This document shows positions 45,748 through 54,517 of a stretch of DNA of 64,000 bases, one piece after another (position 1 is the first letter of the stretch; the number at the start of each line of letters is the position of its first letter). The notes beneath the pieces were generated by a model that worked only from the letters and a program-made list of their open reading frames with translations, made no database searches and had not been told where the DNA came from. The stretch comes from Rheinheimera pacifica (lineage in GTDB: Bacteria > Pseudomonadota > Gammaproteobacteria > Enterobacterales > Alteromonadaceae), in assembly GCF_900108485.1 (NCBI RefSeq), contig NZ_FNXF01000003.1:16335-80334 (forward strand), given 5' to 3'. A program made the position numbers and the translations under genes.

Positions 45748-45852
45748 GCAAACGGAACCATATTTAGGTTATAACGTCTTAGCCTAGCCCGTTTTTTCGG
45801 CCAATGGCGATAAAACAACCAATAAATCCAATTAATTAAGACAGATAACATT

Positions 45853-46806
45853 ATGGTAAATGCGTTTTGTGGCTTAAAAGCCTATCTGGACAGCCAGGTA
45901 CTGGGTCAATCTGAACTTACTGAGGGAATATTGCTGGCGTTGCTGGCTAATGGTCATTTACTGGTAGAAGGCCCACCGGGCCTGGCCAAAACCCGCGCCG
46001 TTAATGCGCTGGCGCATGGCGTTGAAGGCCAGTTTCACCGCATTCAGTTTACACCGGATTTATTACCGGCCGATTTAACCGGCACCGACATTTACCGCCC
46101 AGAAACCGGCCAGTTTGAATTTCAAAGCGGCCCGCTGTTTCATCATATTATTCTGGCTGACGAAATAAACCGTGCCCCGGCCAAGGTGCAATCTGCACTG
46201 CTTGAAGCTATGGCTGAAAAACAGGTTACCGTTGGCCGCAAAACTTACCCGTTGCCAGAGCTGTTTCTGGTTATGGCGACACAAAACCCACTGGAGCAGG
46301 AAGGCACCTACCCCCTGCCTGAAGCCCAGCTCGACCGCTTTTTGCTGCACTTAAAAGTCGATTACCCGGATGCCGCTACTGAACTGGCGATACTGAAATT
46401 AACTCGCGGCGAAGCACTATCTGGCACACAGGCGGCGGTGTCGCCGATTAGTCAGGCCGATATCTTTGCTGCGCGTAAAGCCATTTTGCAACTGCATATG
46501 GCTGAAAGCCTGGAACATTATATAGTGCAGCTGATAATGGCAACGCGTAATGCTAAAGCATACAGCGATAAACTGGCCAGTTGGATTGGCTATGGCGCCA
46601 GCCCGCGTGCCACTATTGCCGTAGAGCGCTGTGCCCGGGCCAAAGCCTGGCTGGCGGGCCGTGATTTTGTCACACCCGATGATATTCAGGCAGTATTTCA
46701 CAACGCCCTGCGCCACCGTTTAATTCTGACCTATGCAGCAGAAGCGGAAGGCATCACTACTGATGATGTACTGAGCGAAATTCTGCGTCTGGTACCATCT
46801 GCCTGA
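45853..46806 (+). CDS. MoxR-family AAA+ ATPase (Bat operon)
   Basis: The 317-residue MoxR protein has Walker A EGPPGLAKT, Walker B IILADEINRAPAKVQSALLEAM and sensor 1 FLVMATQNPLEQEGTYPLPEAQLDRF. The C-terminal lid domain follows. MoxR ATPases act as chaperones with VWA-domain partners, which are encoded next. It is the first gene of a six-gene run in which most neighbours overlap or nearly touch, and it is divergent from fadI across 199 bp. Confidence 0.93.
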   Translation: MVNAFCGLKAYLDSQVLGQSELTEGILLALLANGHLLVEGPPGLAKTRAVNALAHGVEGQFHRIQFTPDLLPADLTGTDIYRPETGQFEFQSGPLFHHIILADEINRAPAKVQSALLEAMAEKQVTVGRKTYPLPELFLVMATQNPLEQEGTYPLPEAQLDRFLLHLKVDYPDAATELAILKLTRGEALSGTQAAVSPISQADIFAARKAILQLHMAESLEHYIVQLIMATRNAKAYSDKLASWIGYGASPRATIAVERCARAKAWLAGRDFVTPDDIQAVFHNALRHRLILTYAAEAEGITTDDVLSEILRLVPSA

Positions 46807-46807
46807 T

Positions 46808-47752
46808 ATGAGCGTTCAGTTGTCTGCCCAGCAATGGCTGGCACAAAACGGCACTAACGGCACGGCGCCTGGCCTGACAGAACTGCTGTGGTATCAGCGT
46901 TATACCAAAGTGCTTAATTTAACCCCCGGTATGGCAATTCAAAGCAAACTGGCAGGTACTTATCTGGCCAAAAGCAAAGGCCGTGGCATGGAGTTTGATG
47001 AAGTACGGCATTACCAGAGCGGTGATGATGTGCGCACCATTGACTGGCGTGTTACTGCCCGCACCGGCAAAGTACATACTAAGCTGTTTCGCGAAGAAAA
47101 AGAGCGGCCGGTATTTATTCTGACCGATCTTGGTAATAGCATGCGCTTTGGCTCCAGCTTACTGTTTAAGTCGGTACAGGCTGCCCACTTAGCCGCGCTG
47201 ATTGCCTGGCATGTTAAACAACGAGGCGACAAACTCGGCGGCCTGGTATTTAGCCAGCAGCAACACTTTGAGCTGAAACCGCATAGCCGCAGCCATGGTG
47301 TACTGCGTTACTTTCATGCGTTAACAGAAGTACATCAAACCAGCAGTGGTAACCGCGGCCTGAGTTTAAACGAAGCGCTCAGCCAGTTGCGCCGTCTGGT
47401 TCGCCCCGGCAGCCTGGTGTATGTATTGTCGGACTTTAATGATTTTAATGATGATGGCCTGCGCCATATTCGCGCCATTCGCCAGCACAACGAAGTAACC
47501 TGCTGCCCTATCAGCGATCCGCTGGATTTAATGCTACCGGTAAACAGCCATGGCATTGCCGCGGTAAGTGACGGCACTGACACCGGCTATATTGAACTTG
47601 GCAGTAGCACACTAAAACAACGCTATGCCAGCCAGCAGCAAAATGCCCGGCAGCTATTGCAGCAGCACATCAGCCAGCTTGGCTGTAAATGGTTGCCGGT
47701 TAGCGCTGCCGAGCCGGTACTAAGCCAATTAGAGAGAAAGTGGTATGGCTGA
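46808..47752 (+). CDS. DUF58 domain protein (Bat operon)
   Basis: The 314-residue protein carries the DUF58 signature GRGMEFDEVRHYQSGDDVRTIDWRVTARTGKVHTKLFREEKERPV, followed by a VWA-like fold (FILTDLGNSM). No membrane span is visible. It starts 1 bp after moxR and overlaps the next gene by 8 bp. The family nearly always accompanies MoxR; its molecular role is not established. Confidence 0.9.
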   Translation: MSVQLSAQQWLAQNGTNGTAPGLTELLWYQRYTKVLNLTPGMAIQSKLAGTYLAKSKGRGMEFDEVRHYQSGDDVRTIDWRVTARTGKVHTKLFREEKERPVFILTDLGNSMRFGSSLLFKSVQAAHLAALIAWHVKQRGDKLGGLVFSQQQHFELKPHSRSHGVLRYFHALTEVHQTSSGNRGLSLNEALSQLRRLVRPGSLVYVLSDFNDFNDDGLRHIRAIRQHNEVTCCPISDPLDLMLPVNSHGIAAVSDGTDTGYIELGSSTLKQRYASQQQNARQLLQQHISQLGCKWLPVSAAEPVLSQLERKWYG

Positions 47753-48233
47753 TACACACTCGCCGTTAGACCAGCTTGCCGATATCAGTGAACCTGCGCT
47801 GCAAACAGGCTTTGCGCTGGCACCGCTCTGGTGGTTGCTACTGATATCAGGACTTGCTGCCCTGGCTTATTTACTGCTGCGGCTATATAAACGCTGGCGT
47901 TATTTTGCCGCCAGACGTCAGGCTTTACAGCTGCTGGAACAGATATCGATTGAGCCCGATGCAGCGGCACAGATTAATCAACTGCTAAAGCGGGTGCTGC
48001 AACATTATCAGCCATTGCACCCGGCGTTAACGATGCCTGTTCAGCAATGGCAAAGCTGGCTGGCACAGCAGCACAATAAGCCCTTACCGGATCTGACCCG
48101 CCTGTTGTATCAGGCGGGTAGCGACACCAGCGCTAATGAGCAATTTTACCAGTTTGCCAAAGCCTGGCTCAGCAACTATCGCGGTAAAGCACAAACCACC
48201 GCAACCAACAGCTCGGAGGCAGCCAATGCTTGA
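47745..48233 (+). CDS. DUF4381 membrane protein (Bat operon)
   Basis: The 162-residue protein has one membrane span at about residues 27-47 (APLWWLLLISGLAALAYLLLRLYKRWR) and a cytoplasmic tail with HPALTMPVQQWQSWLAQQ, as in DUF4381 members of MoxR/VWA operons. It starts inside the DUF58 gene and overlaps the next gene start by 8 bp. Function unknown. Confidence 0.85.
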   Translation: MADTHSPLDQLADISEPALQTGFALAPLWWLLLISGLAALAYLLLRLYKRWRYFAARRQALQLLEQISIEPDAAAQINQLLKRVLQHYQPLHPALTMPVQQWQSWLAQQHNKPLPDLTRLLYQAGSDTSANEQFYQFAKAWLSNYRGKAQTTATNSSEAANA

Positions 48234-49218
48234 TTTTGGTTACCCCTGGCTGGCACTGCTGGCGCTGGCACCTTTATTACTGCGGCTAAAACGCCGTGCG
48301 ACCTCAGAAGCAGCTTTAACCCTGCCCGCCCTGGCTAAACTGGCCTCATCTGATAAACAAGCTGATCGCAGCTGGTTCAGTTTTGGCTCCGTACTGGCAA
48401 TGCTAATCTGGCTGTTACTGGTGGTATCTGCCACCCAACCGCGCTGGCTGGGTGAGCCGGTATCTTTACCACAGCAGGGGCGTGATTTAATGCTGGCCCT
48501 GGATTTATCCGGCTCAATGGAAATTGCTGATATGCAGCATCAGGGCCAGAGCATTAACCGGCTCGATGCGGTAAAACTGGTCGTAAGCGACTTTATTAAA
48601 CGCCGTCAGGGTGACCGAATTGGTTTAATTTTATTTGCCGATGCCGCTTATCAGCAAACACCGCTGACATTTGATTTAATCACCGTGCAAAAAATGCTCG
48701 ATGACAGCGTGTTACGCCTGGTGGGCACCCGCACCGCTATTGGCGAAGCTATAGGTTTAGCGGTAAAGCGGCTAAATACTTATGAAAGTTCAAACAAAGT
48801 GCTTATTTTGCTTAGCGATGGTGCCAATACTGCCGGTAATATTCAACCGCTTGAAGCCCTGCAACTGGCCAAAGCCGCCGGGGTAAAAATTCATACCGTT
48901 GGTGTCGGTGCAGAGCAAATGATGCAACAAAGCGTCTTTGGCCGGCGCATGATTAACCCATCTCAGGATCTGGACGAAGCCTTATTAACCCGGCTGGCCA
49001 GCGAAACCGGCGGCCGTTACTTCCGGGCCCGCGATTTAAATGAACTAAACCAGATTTACCAACTGATAGACCAACTGGAACCCATAGAGCGCGACAGCGT
49101 AACCTACCGGCCACAGCGCAGCCTGCTGCACTGGCCGCTGGCGCTGGCGCTGTTGCTGTCATTTGTGCTGGCAGCCCGCAACATATACTGGCGTGGAGTA
49201 TTTAAACATGCTGGCTGA
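48226..49218 (+). CDS. VWA-domain membrane protein, BatA-like
   Basis: The true start is the ATG at 48226 behind GGAGG, giving 330 residues beginning MLDFGYPWLALLALAP; an earlier in-frame Met lies inside the previous gene. Two N-terminal and one C-terminal membrane spans flank a VWA domain with intact MIDAS residues (LALDLSGSMEIAD). The LLSDGANTAGN segment completes the metal site. It should be an inner-membrane VWA partner of MoxR. It overlaps the next VWA gene by 11 bp. Confidence 0.9.
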   Translation: MLDFGYPWLALLALAPLLLRLKRRATSEAALTLPALAKLASSDKQADRSWFSFGSVLAMLIWLLLVVSATQPRWLGEPVSLPQQGRDLMLALDLSGSMEIADMQHQGQSINRLDAVKLVVSDFIKRRQGDRIGLILFADAAYQQTPLTFDLITVQKMLDDSVLRLVGTRTAIGEAIGLAVKRLNTYESSNKVLILLSDGANTAGNIQPLEALQLAKAAGVKIHTVGVGAEQMMQQSVFGRRMINPSQDLDEALLTRLASETGGRYFRARDLNELNQIYQLIDQLEPIERDSVTYRPQRSLLHWPLALALLLSFVLAARNIYWRGVFKHAG

Positions 49219-51016
49219 TTTTCACTTTTTACGCCCCTTATGGTTACTGGCTGCGCTGCCGGTGCTGCTGTTTACTGTATTGTTATATTATTACCGCCGC
49301 GAGCAAAGCCCCTGGCACAGCCTTATTGCGCCGCATTTACAGCAGGTATTACTCGGTGGCCAGCTACTGATAAAGAAACAACCACTGGCATTACCATTGC
49401 TGTTGTTGTGCTGGCTTACCACTACACTGGCGCTGGCAGGCCCCAGCTGGCAAAAACTGCCGCAACCGGCATTTGCGCTGAAAAAAGCCACCGTACTGGT
49501 ACTGGATATGTCGTTGTCGATGCGCGCTACCGATATGGCGCCCGACCGGCTGACACAGCAGCGCTTTGCCGCACTGGATTTTACCCAGCAGCTAAAAGAA
49601 GGCGAACTGGCCCTGCTCAGCTTTGCCGGCGATGCATTTGTTATTTCGCCGCTAACGCCGGATCACAATAATATCCGTTTACTGATCCCCGATTTAAAAC
49701 CCGAAATTATGCCGGCACAGGGTTCTAATTTATTGGCTGCACTGCAACAGGCAGATAAACTGCTGCGTCAGGCCGGTTATATCAGAGGCGATGTAGTAGT
49801 TTTTACTGATGGTTTTGACAACAACAGTTTACGTGAGATGCAGGATTTACTGAATAACTGGCCCCACCGGTTGTCAGTCCTAGGTTTTGGTACTGAAGCT
49901 GGCGCACCGGTTAAACTGGAAAGTGGCGAACTGCTAAAAAGTGCTACAGGTGCAGTAGTGGTGCCCAAACTGCCACAAGCTCAGTTAGCGGCATTGGCTA
50001 AGCGCAGCGGTGGGGTGTATGTACAGGCGACTGCCTCGGCTAATGCGCTGGATGATCTGCTTAACTTACCGGCGCTTTCGGCACTGGATCAGGCAGATAC
50101 AGGCAAGCAAATTCAGGGCGACCAATGGCAGGACAATGCCGTTTATCTGGTCTGGTTATTGTTACCACTGCTTTTGTTGCAACGTAAATACAGCAGCCTG
50201 CTAAGCCTGGGTGTATTAATGTTATTACCCTATCAGATAGATGCCGTGGAATGGCGCGACTTATGGCAAACCAAACAACAGCAAGCCAAACAAGATTATG
50301 CCAGTGGTGATTTTGCCGCAGCACAGCAGAAGTTTACCGATCCTTTGTGGCAAGGCAACGCCGCCTACCGTAGTGGTGACTATGCCACTGCAGAGCAGGC
50401 GTTTCGTCAGGCGGCAGAGCAAAACCCCGGCGCGGATGCCCTACATAATCTGGGTAACAGCCTGGCACAGCAGCAACGCTATGAAGAAGCATTAGCGGCT
50501 TATCAGCAGGCTTTGCAACACAATAAAGACTTTACTCCGGCACAGCAAAATGCTGATTTAATGCAACAGTTGCTACAACAGCAGGAACAGGAAAAACAGC
50601 AACAAGAACAGCAGGATCAACAGCAACAGGACGGCGATAAACAACAACAGCAAGACGCTGATGGCGAATCACAAAGCGACGACAGCTCACAGAGCGATGC
50701 CGATGCCGACAGTGAATCGCAGCAACAACAAAGCGAGCAACAACAGCAAAATGCTGAGCCTGAGCAGCAAGAGCAACCTGAACCGCAACAAATGCAGGCA
50801 GAAGAAGAAGCCCAGGCTGATGAGGCTGAACAGCAACAGCAGCAAGCGGTACATGAGGCCTGGCCTAATGCCACGCCCGAAGAGCAACAGCAGCTGGATA
50901 ATCTGCTGCGTAAAGTGCAGGACGACCCTGCCCTGCTGCTACGCAATAAAATGTATTTAGAGTATTTAAAACGCCAACAACAGCGTTTGCCCAAGGGAGT
51001 TGATGAACAATGGTAA
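49208..51016 (+). CDS. VWA-TPR membrane protein, BatB/BatC-like, with Q-rich tail
   Basis: From the ATG at 49208 behind GGAG, the product is 602 residues beginning MLADFHFLRPLWLL. It has N-terminal membrane spans, a VWA domain (LVLDMSLSMRATDM, VFTDGFDNN), a further span near 310-340 and tetratricopeptide repeats (AAYRSGDYATAEQAFRQA, ALHNLGNSLAQQQRYEEALA). A long tail rich in Gln, Glu and Asp follows (bases of about 50570-50850). This combines in one chain what Bacteroides has as BatB and BatC. The tail is low-complexity and probably disordered. Confidence 0.88.
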   Translation: MLADFHFLRPLWLLAALPVLLFTVLLYYYRREQSPWHSLIAPHLQQVLLGGQLLIKKQPLALPLLLLCWLTTTLALAGPSWQKLPQPAFALKKATVLVLDMSLSMRATDMAPDRLTQQRFAALDFTQQLKEGELALLSFAGDAFVISPLTPDHNNIRLLIPDLKPEIMPAQGSNLLAALQQADKLLRQAGYIRGDVVVFTDGFDNNSLREMQDLLNNWPHRLSVLGFGTEAGAPVKLESGELLKSATGAVVVPKLPQAQLAALAKRSGGVYVQATASANALDDLLNLPALSALDQADTGKQIQGDQWQDNAVYLVWLLLPLLLLQRKYSSLLSLGVLMLLPYQIDAVEWRDLWQTKQQQAKQDYASGDFAAAQQKFTDPLWQGNAAYRSGDYATAEQAFRQAAEQNPGADALHNLGNSLAQQQRYEEALAAYQQALQHNKDFTPAQQNADLMQQLLQQQEQEKQQQEQQDQQQQDGDKQQQQDADGESQSDDSSQSDADADSESQQQQSEQQQQNAEPEQQEQPEPQQMQAEEEAQADEAEQQQQQAVHEAWPNATPEEQQQLDNLLRKVQDDPALLLRNKMYLEYLKRQQQRLPKGVDEQW

Positions 51017-52668
51017 AAGGTGTTCTGCTGGCAGCCGTGCTGCTGCTGAGTTTACCGTTACAGGCGCTGACACAGCTTAGCGCCAGCGTTGATAAAAACC
51101 CGGCCTTGCGCGGTGAAGCCGTTACGCTGGAAGTTACGGCTAACGCCAGAGTTGCAGCCGATGCCATTAATTTCAGAGTGCTGGAGCAGGATTTTACTGT
51201 AATGGTGCCATCGGTAAGTACCAGTACCCAGATCATTAACGGCCAGTCGAGCCAGAGCACCATCTGGAGAATTGTGCTGCTACCCAAAAAAGCCGGCAGC
51301 TATACCATACCGGCTTTCACCCTGCAGGGCCTTAGCACAAAACCTATCAGCTTAGAGGTGCTTAACGAAACGGCTCAGAATAACACCAATAGCAATACCG
51401 AACTGTTCCTACAAGGCAGTATCGAGCAGCAACAGCTGTACGTGCAGCAATTGAGTTATTATCAGGTAACGATTTATTTTAACGGTGATTTACAGCGCGG
51501 TTCGTTATCAGAGCCGCAAATGGACGGCGCCAGTATTATGCAGGTTGGCCAGGATGCCGAAAGCACAGAACTGGTTAACGGCATTCGCTACCGCACTATT
51601 ACCCGCCGTTACGCTATTACACCGCAGCGCAGTGGTAACTTCACTATCACGCCGCCCACCTTCAGCGGAGAAATGATTGACCGGGACAGCGCCCGCTATA
51701 ACTATTTTGCCCGCACTAAAACGGTAGTGCAGCAAGCTGAACCGATAGATGTAGTGGTAAATGCCATTCCGGCTAATTTTCCCGGCAACTGGCTGGTAGC
51801 CGGTCTGGTAACATTAACCGAAGAGTGGAGCCCGGATATCACCGAGTTAAAACAAGGCGAGCCGGTGACCCGCATTATTACATTATCTGCGGTAGACGTA
51901 GCAGAGAACCAGTTACCCGATTTAACCCAGGGGTTTCCTGATGGCCTGCGGCTATACCAGGAGCAGCCACAAGCTAAAAGTGCGGAACGTAATGGCCGCC
52001 TGGTGGCACAAAAGATTTTTACCACCGCAGTTATTGCCAATACAGCAGGAGAACTGGAACTGCCGGAGGTGTCTTTAGCCTGGTGGAACAGCCAGACCAA
52101 TAAACTTGAACATGCCCGCCTGCCCGTCCGCACATTGCGTGTTGCGGCTATTGCCGGCGCTGCAGAGCCAACCACAACTATATCGCCTGCGCTGAATGTT
52201 GCCCCGCCTTTAGCAACACCTGCCAGCAGCAGCGAAGCCTCACCATGGCAATGGAACTATATAAGCAGTTTATTGCTGGCTGTCTGGCTATTAACTCTGC
52301 TTGGTAGTTATGTGTTATGGCGGTTAAAAGCCCCCGTAAGGCCTGCCGCGCGAACACAAAGCCGGGTACGCTTTAACAGCTCTGAACTTAAACGCGCCTG
52401 CAAACAAGGCGATGCCACTGCCGCTAAAGCAGAGCTGTTGCGCTTTGCTCATCAGCAGCTGGACAAACGTTGTCAGTCGCTAACTGAGATGAGTGCTTAT
52501 ATTCACTCGGCCGAACTCAAAAACCAGCTTATTAAACTCAATGCAGCGCTGTATGGTAATAGCAACGCCTGGCAAGGTGAGCACCTATGGCAAGCCTGGC
52601 AGCAATATGATGCAGGCAGAAAAGAGGCCGGCGCTTCAGACAGCCTGCAACCCCTTTATCCGCAATAG
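51010..52668 (+). CDS. batD: BatD-family protein
   Basis: The 552-residue protein has a signal peptide (MVKGVLLAAVLLLSLPLQALT) and an extracytoplasmic region of immunoglobulin-like repeats starting LSASVDKNPALRGEAVTLEVTA (the BatD start). A membrane span at about residues 418-440 (LLLAVWLLTLLGSYVLW) and a cytoplasmic tail follow. BatD spans the inner membrane and completes the MoxR-DUF58-DUF4381-BatA-BatB/C operon. The start overlaps the previous stop by 7 bp. Confidence 0.9.
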   Translation: MVKGVLLAAVLLLSLPLQALTQLSASVDKNPALRGEAVTLEVTANARVAADAINFRVLEQDFTVMVPSVSTSTQIINGQSSQSTIWRIVLLPKKAGSYTIPAFTLQGLSTKPISLEVLNETAQNNTNSNTELFLQGSIEQQQLYVQQLSYYQVTIYFNGDLQRGSLSEPQMDGASIMQVGQDAESTELVNGIRYRTITRRYAITPQRSGNFTITPPTFSGEMIDRDSARYNYFARTKTVVQQAEPIDVVVNAIPANFPGNWLVAGLVTLTEEWSPDITELKQGEPVTRIITLSAVDVAENQLPDLTQGFPDGLRLYQEQPQAKSAERNGRLVAQKIFTTAVIANTAGELELPEVSLAWWNSQTNKLEHARLPVRTLRVAAIAGAAEPTTTISPALNVAPPLATPASSSEASPWQWNYISSLLLAVWLLTLLGSYVLWRLKAPVRPAARTQSRVRFNSSELKRACKQGDATAAKAELLRFAHQQLDKRCQSLTEMSAYIHSAELKNQLIKLNAALYGNSNAWQGEHLWQAWQQYDAGRKEAGASDSLQPLYPQ

Positions 52669-52699
52669 CAGTTTACCGCTTAGCACACTTTACCCGCCC

Positions 52700-52741
52700 T
52701 GCGTGCATGCTTACCGTTTAACGCTGGTAAGCATGCACGCA
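52700..52741. repeat. Perfect 16-bp inverted repeat after batD
   Basis: TGCGTGCATGCTTACC pairs with GGTAAGCATGCACGCA around a 10-base loop. It lies about 30 bp past the batD stop. No T-tract follows, so it is not a typical intrinsic terminator; it may still stop transcription or bind a protein. Confidence 0.7.
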
Positions 52742-52807
52742 ACTTGTTAGCATAAATACGTTAACTCAGCCTGATCCCGTATCAGGTATTTTTTTGTACT
52801 GCATTTT

Positions 52808-52859
52808 GGTTAGGCCCATTTTTGGGTTAGCCACCGGTTTTTGGTTAGCCGCGGGTTAA
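52808..52859 (+). promoter_or_regulatory. GGTTAG direct repeats upstream of putP
   Basis: GGTTAG occurs at 52808, 52825 and 52843, and GGTTAA at 52854, all on the plus strand 40-90 bp before the putP start. Spacings are 17, 18 and 11. They may be an activator or repressor array for proline uptake; no known consensus is recognised. Confidence 0.4.
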
Positions 52860-52895
52860 CTAAAGCTTAGAGCAGCTTAATAAGGAGAAACTGTT

Positions 52896-54407
52896 TTGGA
52901 AACAGGCACAATTATTTCACTTGCGATCTATTTTCTTGCCATGCTTAGTATTGGCCTATACGGCTACCGAACCTCTACCAGTGATGTATCCGGCTATATG
53001 CTCGGCGGCCGCAAACTGGGCCCGGGCGTAACAGCCTTATCCGCCGGAGCTTCAGATATGAGTGGCTGGATGTTGATGGGGGTACCCGGTGCCATGTATT
53101 TAAACGGTCTCAGCAGTGGCTGGATGGCTGTCGGCTTATTAATCGGCGCTTTTTTCAATTATATTATTGTCGCGCCAAGGCTAAGGGTATATACCGAAGT
53201 TGCCAATGATTCTATTACCATCCCGGATTACTTTGAAAACCGCTTTGCCGATAAAACCCGCATACTACGGGTGGTCTCATCGCTGGTTATCGTTATTTTC
53301 TTTACTTTGTATACCTCGTCCGGCGTAGTGGGCGGCGGTAAGCTGTTTGAAAGCTCTTTCGGCCTGAGTTACGAGCTGGGGCTGTATGTTACCGCCGGCG
53401 TGGTGGTGGCTTATACCATGTTTGGCGGCTTTCTTGCCGTGAGCATTACCGACTTTGTGCAGGGCTGCATTATGTTTGTATCGCTGGTTCTGGTACCGGT
53501 GGTGGCACTGGACCATCTGGGGGGGGTTAGCGCCGTTGTCACCCAGGTAAACAGTATTGATCCCGCGCTGCTCAACCCTTTTATAGACGCAAAAACAGGT
53601 ACAGCGCTATCTGCATTAGGCATTATTTCGCTATTATCCTGGGGCTTTGGCTATTTTGGCCAGCCGCATATTATTGTGCGCTTTATGGCTATTCGTAGCA
53701 TACGTGATATCAAAACTGCCCGCCGTATTGGTATCAGCTGGATGTTTATTACCCTGCTGGGCGCCGTTACCACCGGCCTGGTCGGCGTAGTTTATGTCGC
53801 CAACACTAAAATGTCTCTCAGCGATCCGGAAACGATTTTTATCGTGTTTTCACAGTTTTTGTTCCATCCGTTAATATCCGGATTTTTGTTAGCCGCAATT
53901 CTGGCCGCTATTATGAGTACCATTTCCTCTCAGTTGCTGGTTACATCCAGTTCATTAACTGAAGATTTCTATAAGATATTTGTTAAACGCGATGCCAGCC
54001 AGGGTGAATTAGTCTTAATTGGCCGTTTGTCGGTCTTGCTGGTGGCCGTGGTTGCCATAATTCTGGCTTATGACAGAGACAGCTCTATTCTCAAACAGGT
54101 GAGTAATGCCTGGGCCGGTTTTGGTGCCGCTTTCGGTCCGCTGGTGGTGCTAAGTTTGTACTGGCGCCGTATGACCTTTGCCGGAGCACTTAGCGGCATA
54201 ATATCAGGTGCTGTTACTGTATTATTCTGGATTTACGCTCCGGTGCTGGAAAATAATGAAACGTTAAATAGTGTGGTATATGCCATCGTTCCTGGCGTTA
54301 TTATCAGCACTGCAACTATTATTCTGGTAAGTAAACTAACAAAGCAGCCTTCTGCTGAAGTAAAACAGCTGTTTGAACAGATGCTGGTTAAACTGAAACA
54401 GGCGTAA
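52896..54407 (+). CDS. putP: Sodium/proline symporter PutP
   Basis: It starts at TTG 52896 behind AAGGAG and gives 503 residues. It has about 13 membrane spans of the SSS family. The LGGRKLGPGVTALSAGASDMSGWMLMGVPGA block and WGFGYFGQPHIIVRFMAIRS match E. coli PutP closely. It imports L-proline with Na+ across the inner membrane. It is a single gene with its own terminator; putA is not in the window. Confidence 0.94.
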   Translation: METGTIISLAIYFLAMLSIGLYGYRTSTSDVSGYMLGGRKLGPGVTALSAGASDMSGWMLMGVPGAMYLNGLSSGWMAVGLLIGAFFNYIIVAPRLRVYTEVANDSITIPDYFENRFADKTRILRVVSSLVIVIFFTLYTSSGVVGGGKLFESSFGLSYELGLYVTAGVVVAYTMFGGFLAVSITDFVQGCIMFVSLVLVPVVALDHLGGVSAVVTQVNSIDPALLNPFIDAKTGTALSALGIISLLSWGFGYFGQPHIIVRFMAIRSIRDIKTARRIGISWMFITLLGAVTTGLVGVVYVANTKMSLSDPETIFIVFSQFLFHPLISGFLLAAILAAIMSTISSQLLVTSSSLTEDFYKIFVKRDASQGELVLIGRLSVLLVAVVAIILAYDRDSSILKQVSNAWAGFGAAFGPLVVLSLYWRRMTFAGALSGIISGAVTVLFWIYAPVLENNETLNSVVYAIVPGVIISTATIILVSKLTKQPSAEVKQLFEQMLVKLKQA

Positions 54408-54427
54408 AAGTATTTACTTTTTGCAGA

Positions 54428-54474
54428 TCAGCCGGGAAGCAACAAAAAGTTGTATCCCCGGCTGACAATTTTTT
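54428..54474 (+). terminator. Terminator of putP
   Basis: TCAGCCGGG...CCCGGCTGA (9 bp), with inner GCAAC/GTTGT pairs, is followed by six T at 54469-54474. Confidence 0.85.
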
Positions 54475-54517
54475 GCTAAATTACAAATTCAGCGTTTCCT
54501 TATGAGACCAGACGTCT

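Noticed and set aside
50617..50994. Long cysteine- and serine-rich reading frame antisense to the Bat VWA-TPR gene
   Set aside because: It is the complement of the CAG/CAA glutamine tract, which reads as CTG/TTG/TGC codons. There is no ribosome-binding site and the composition is implausible.
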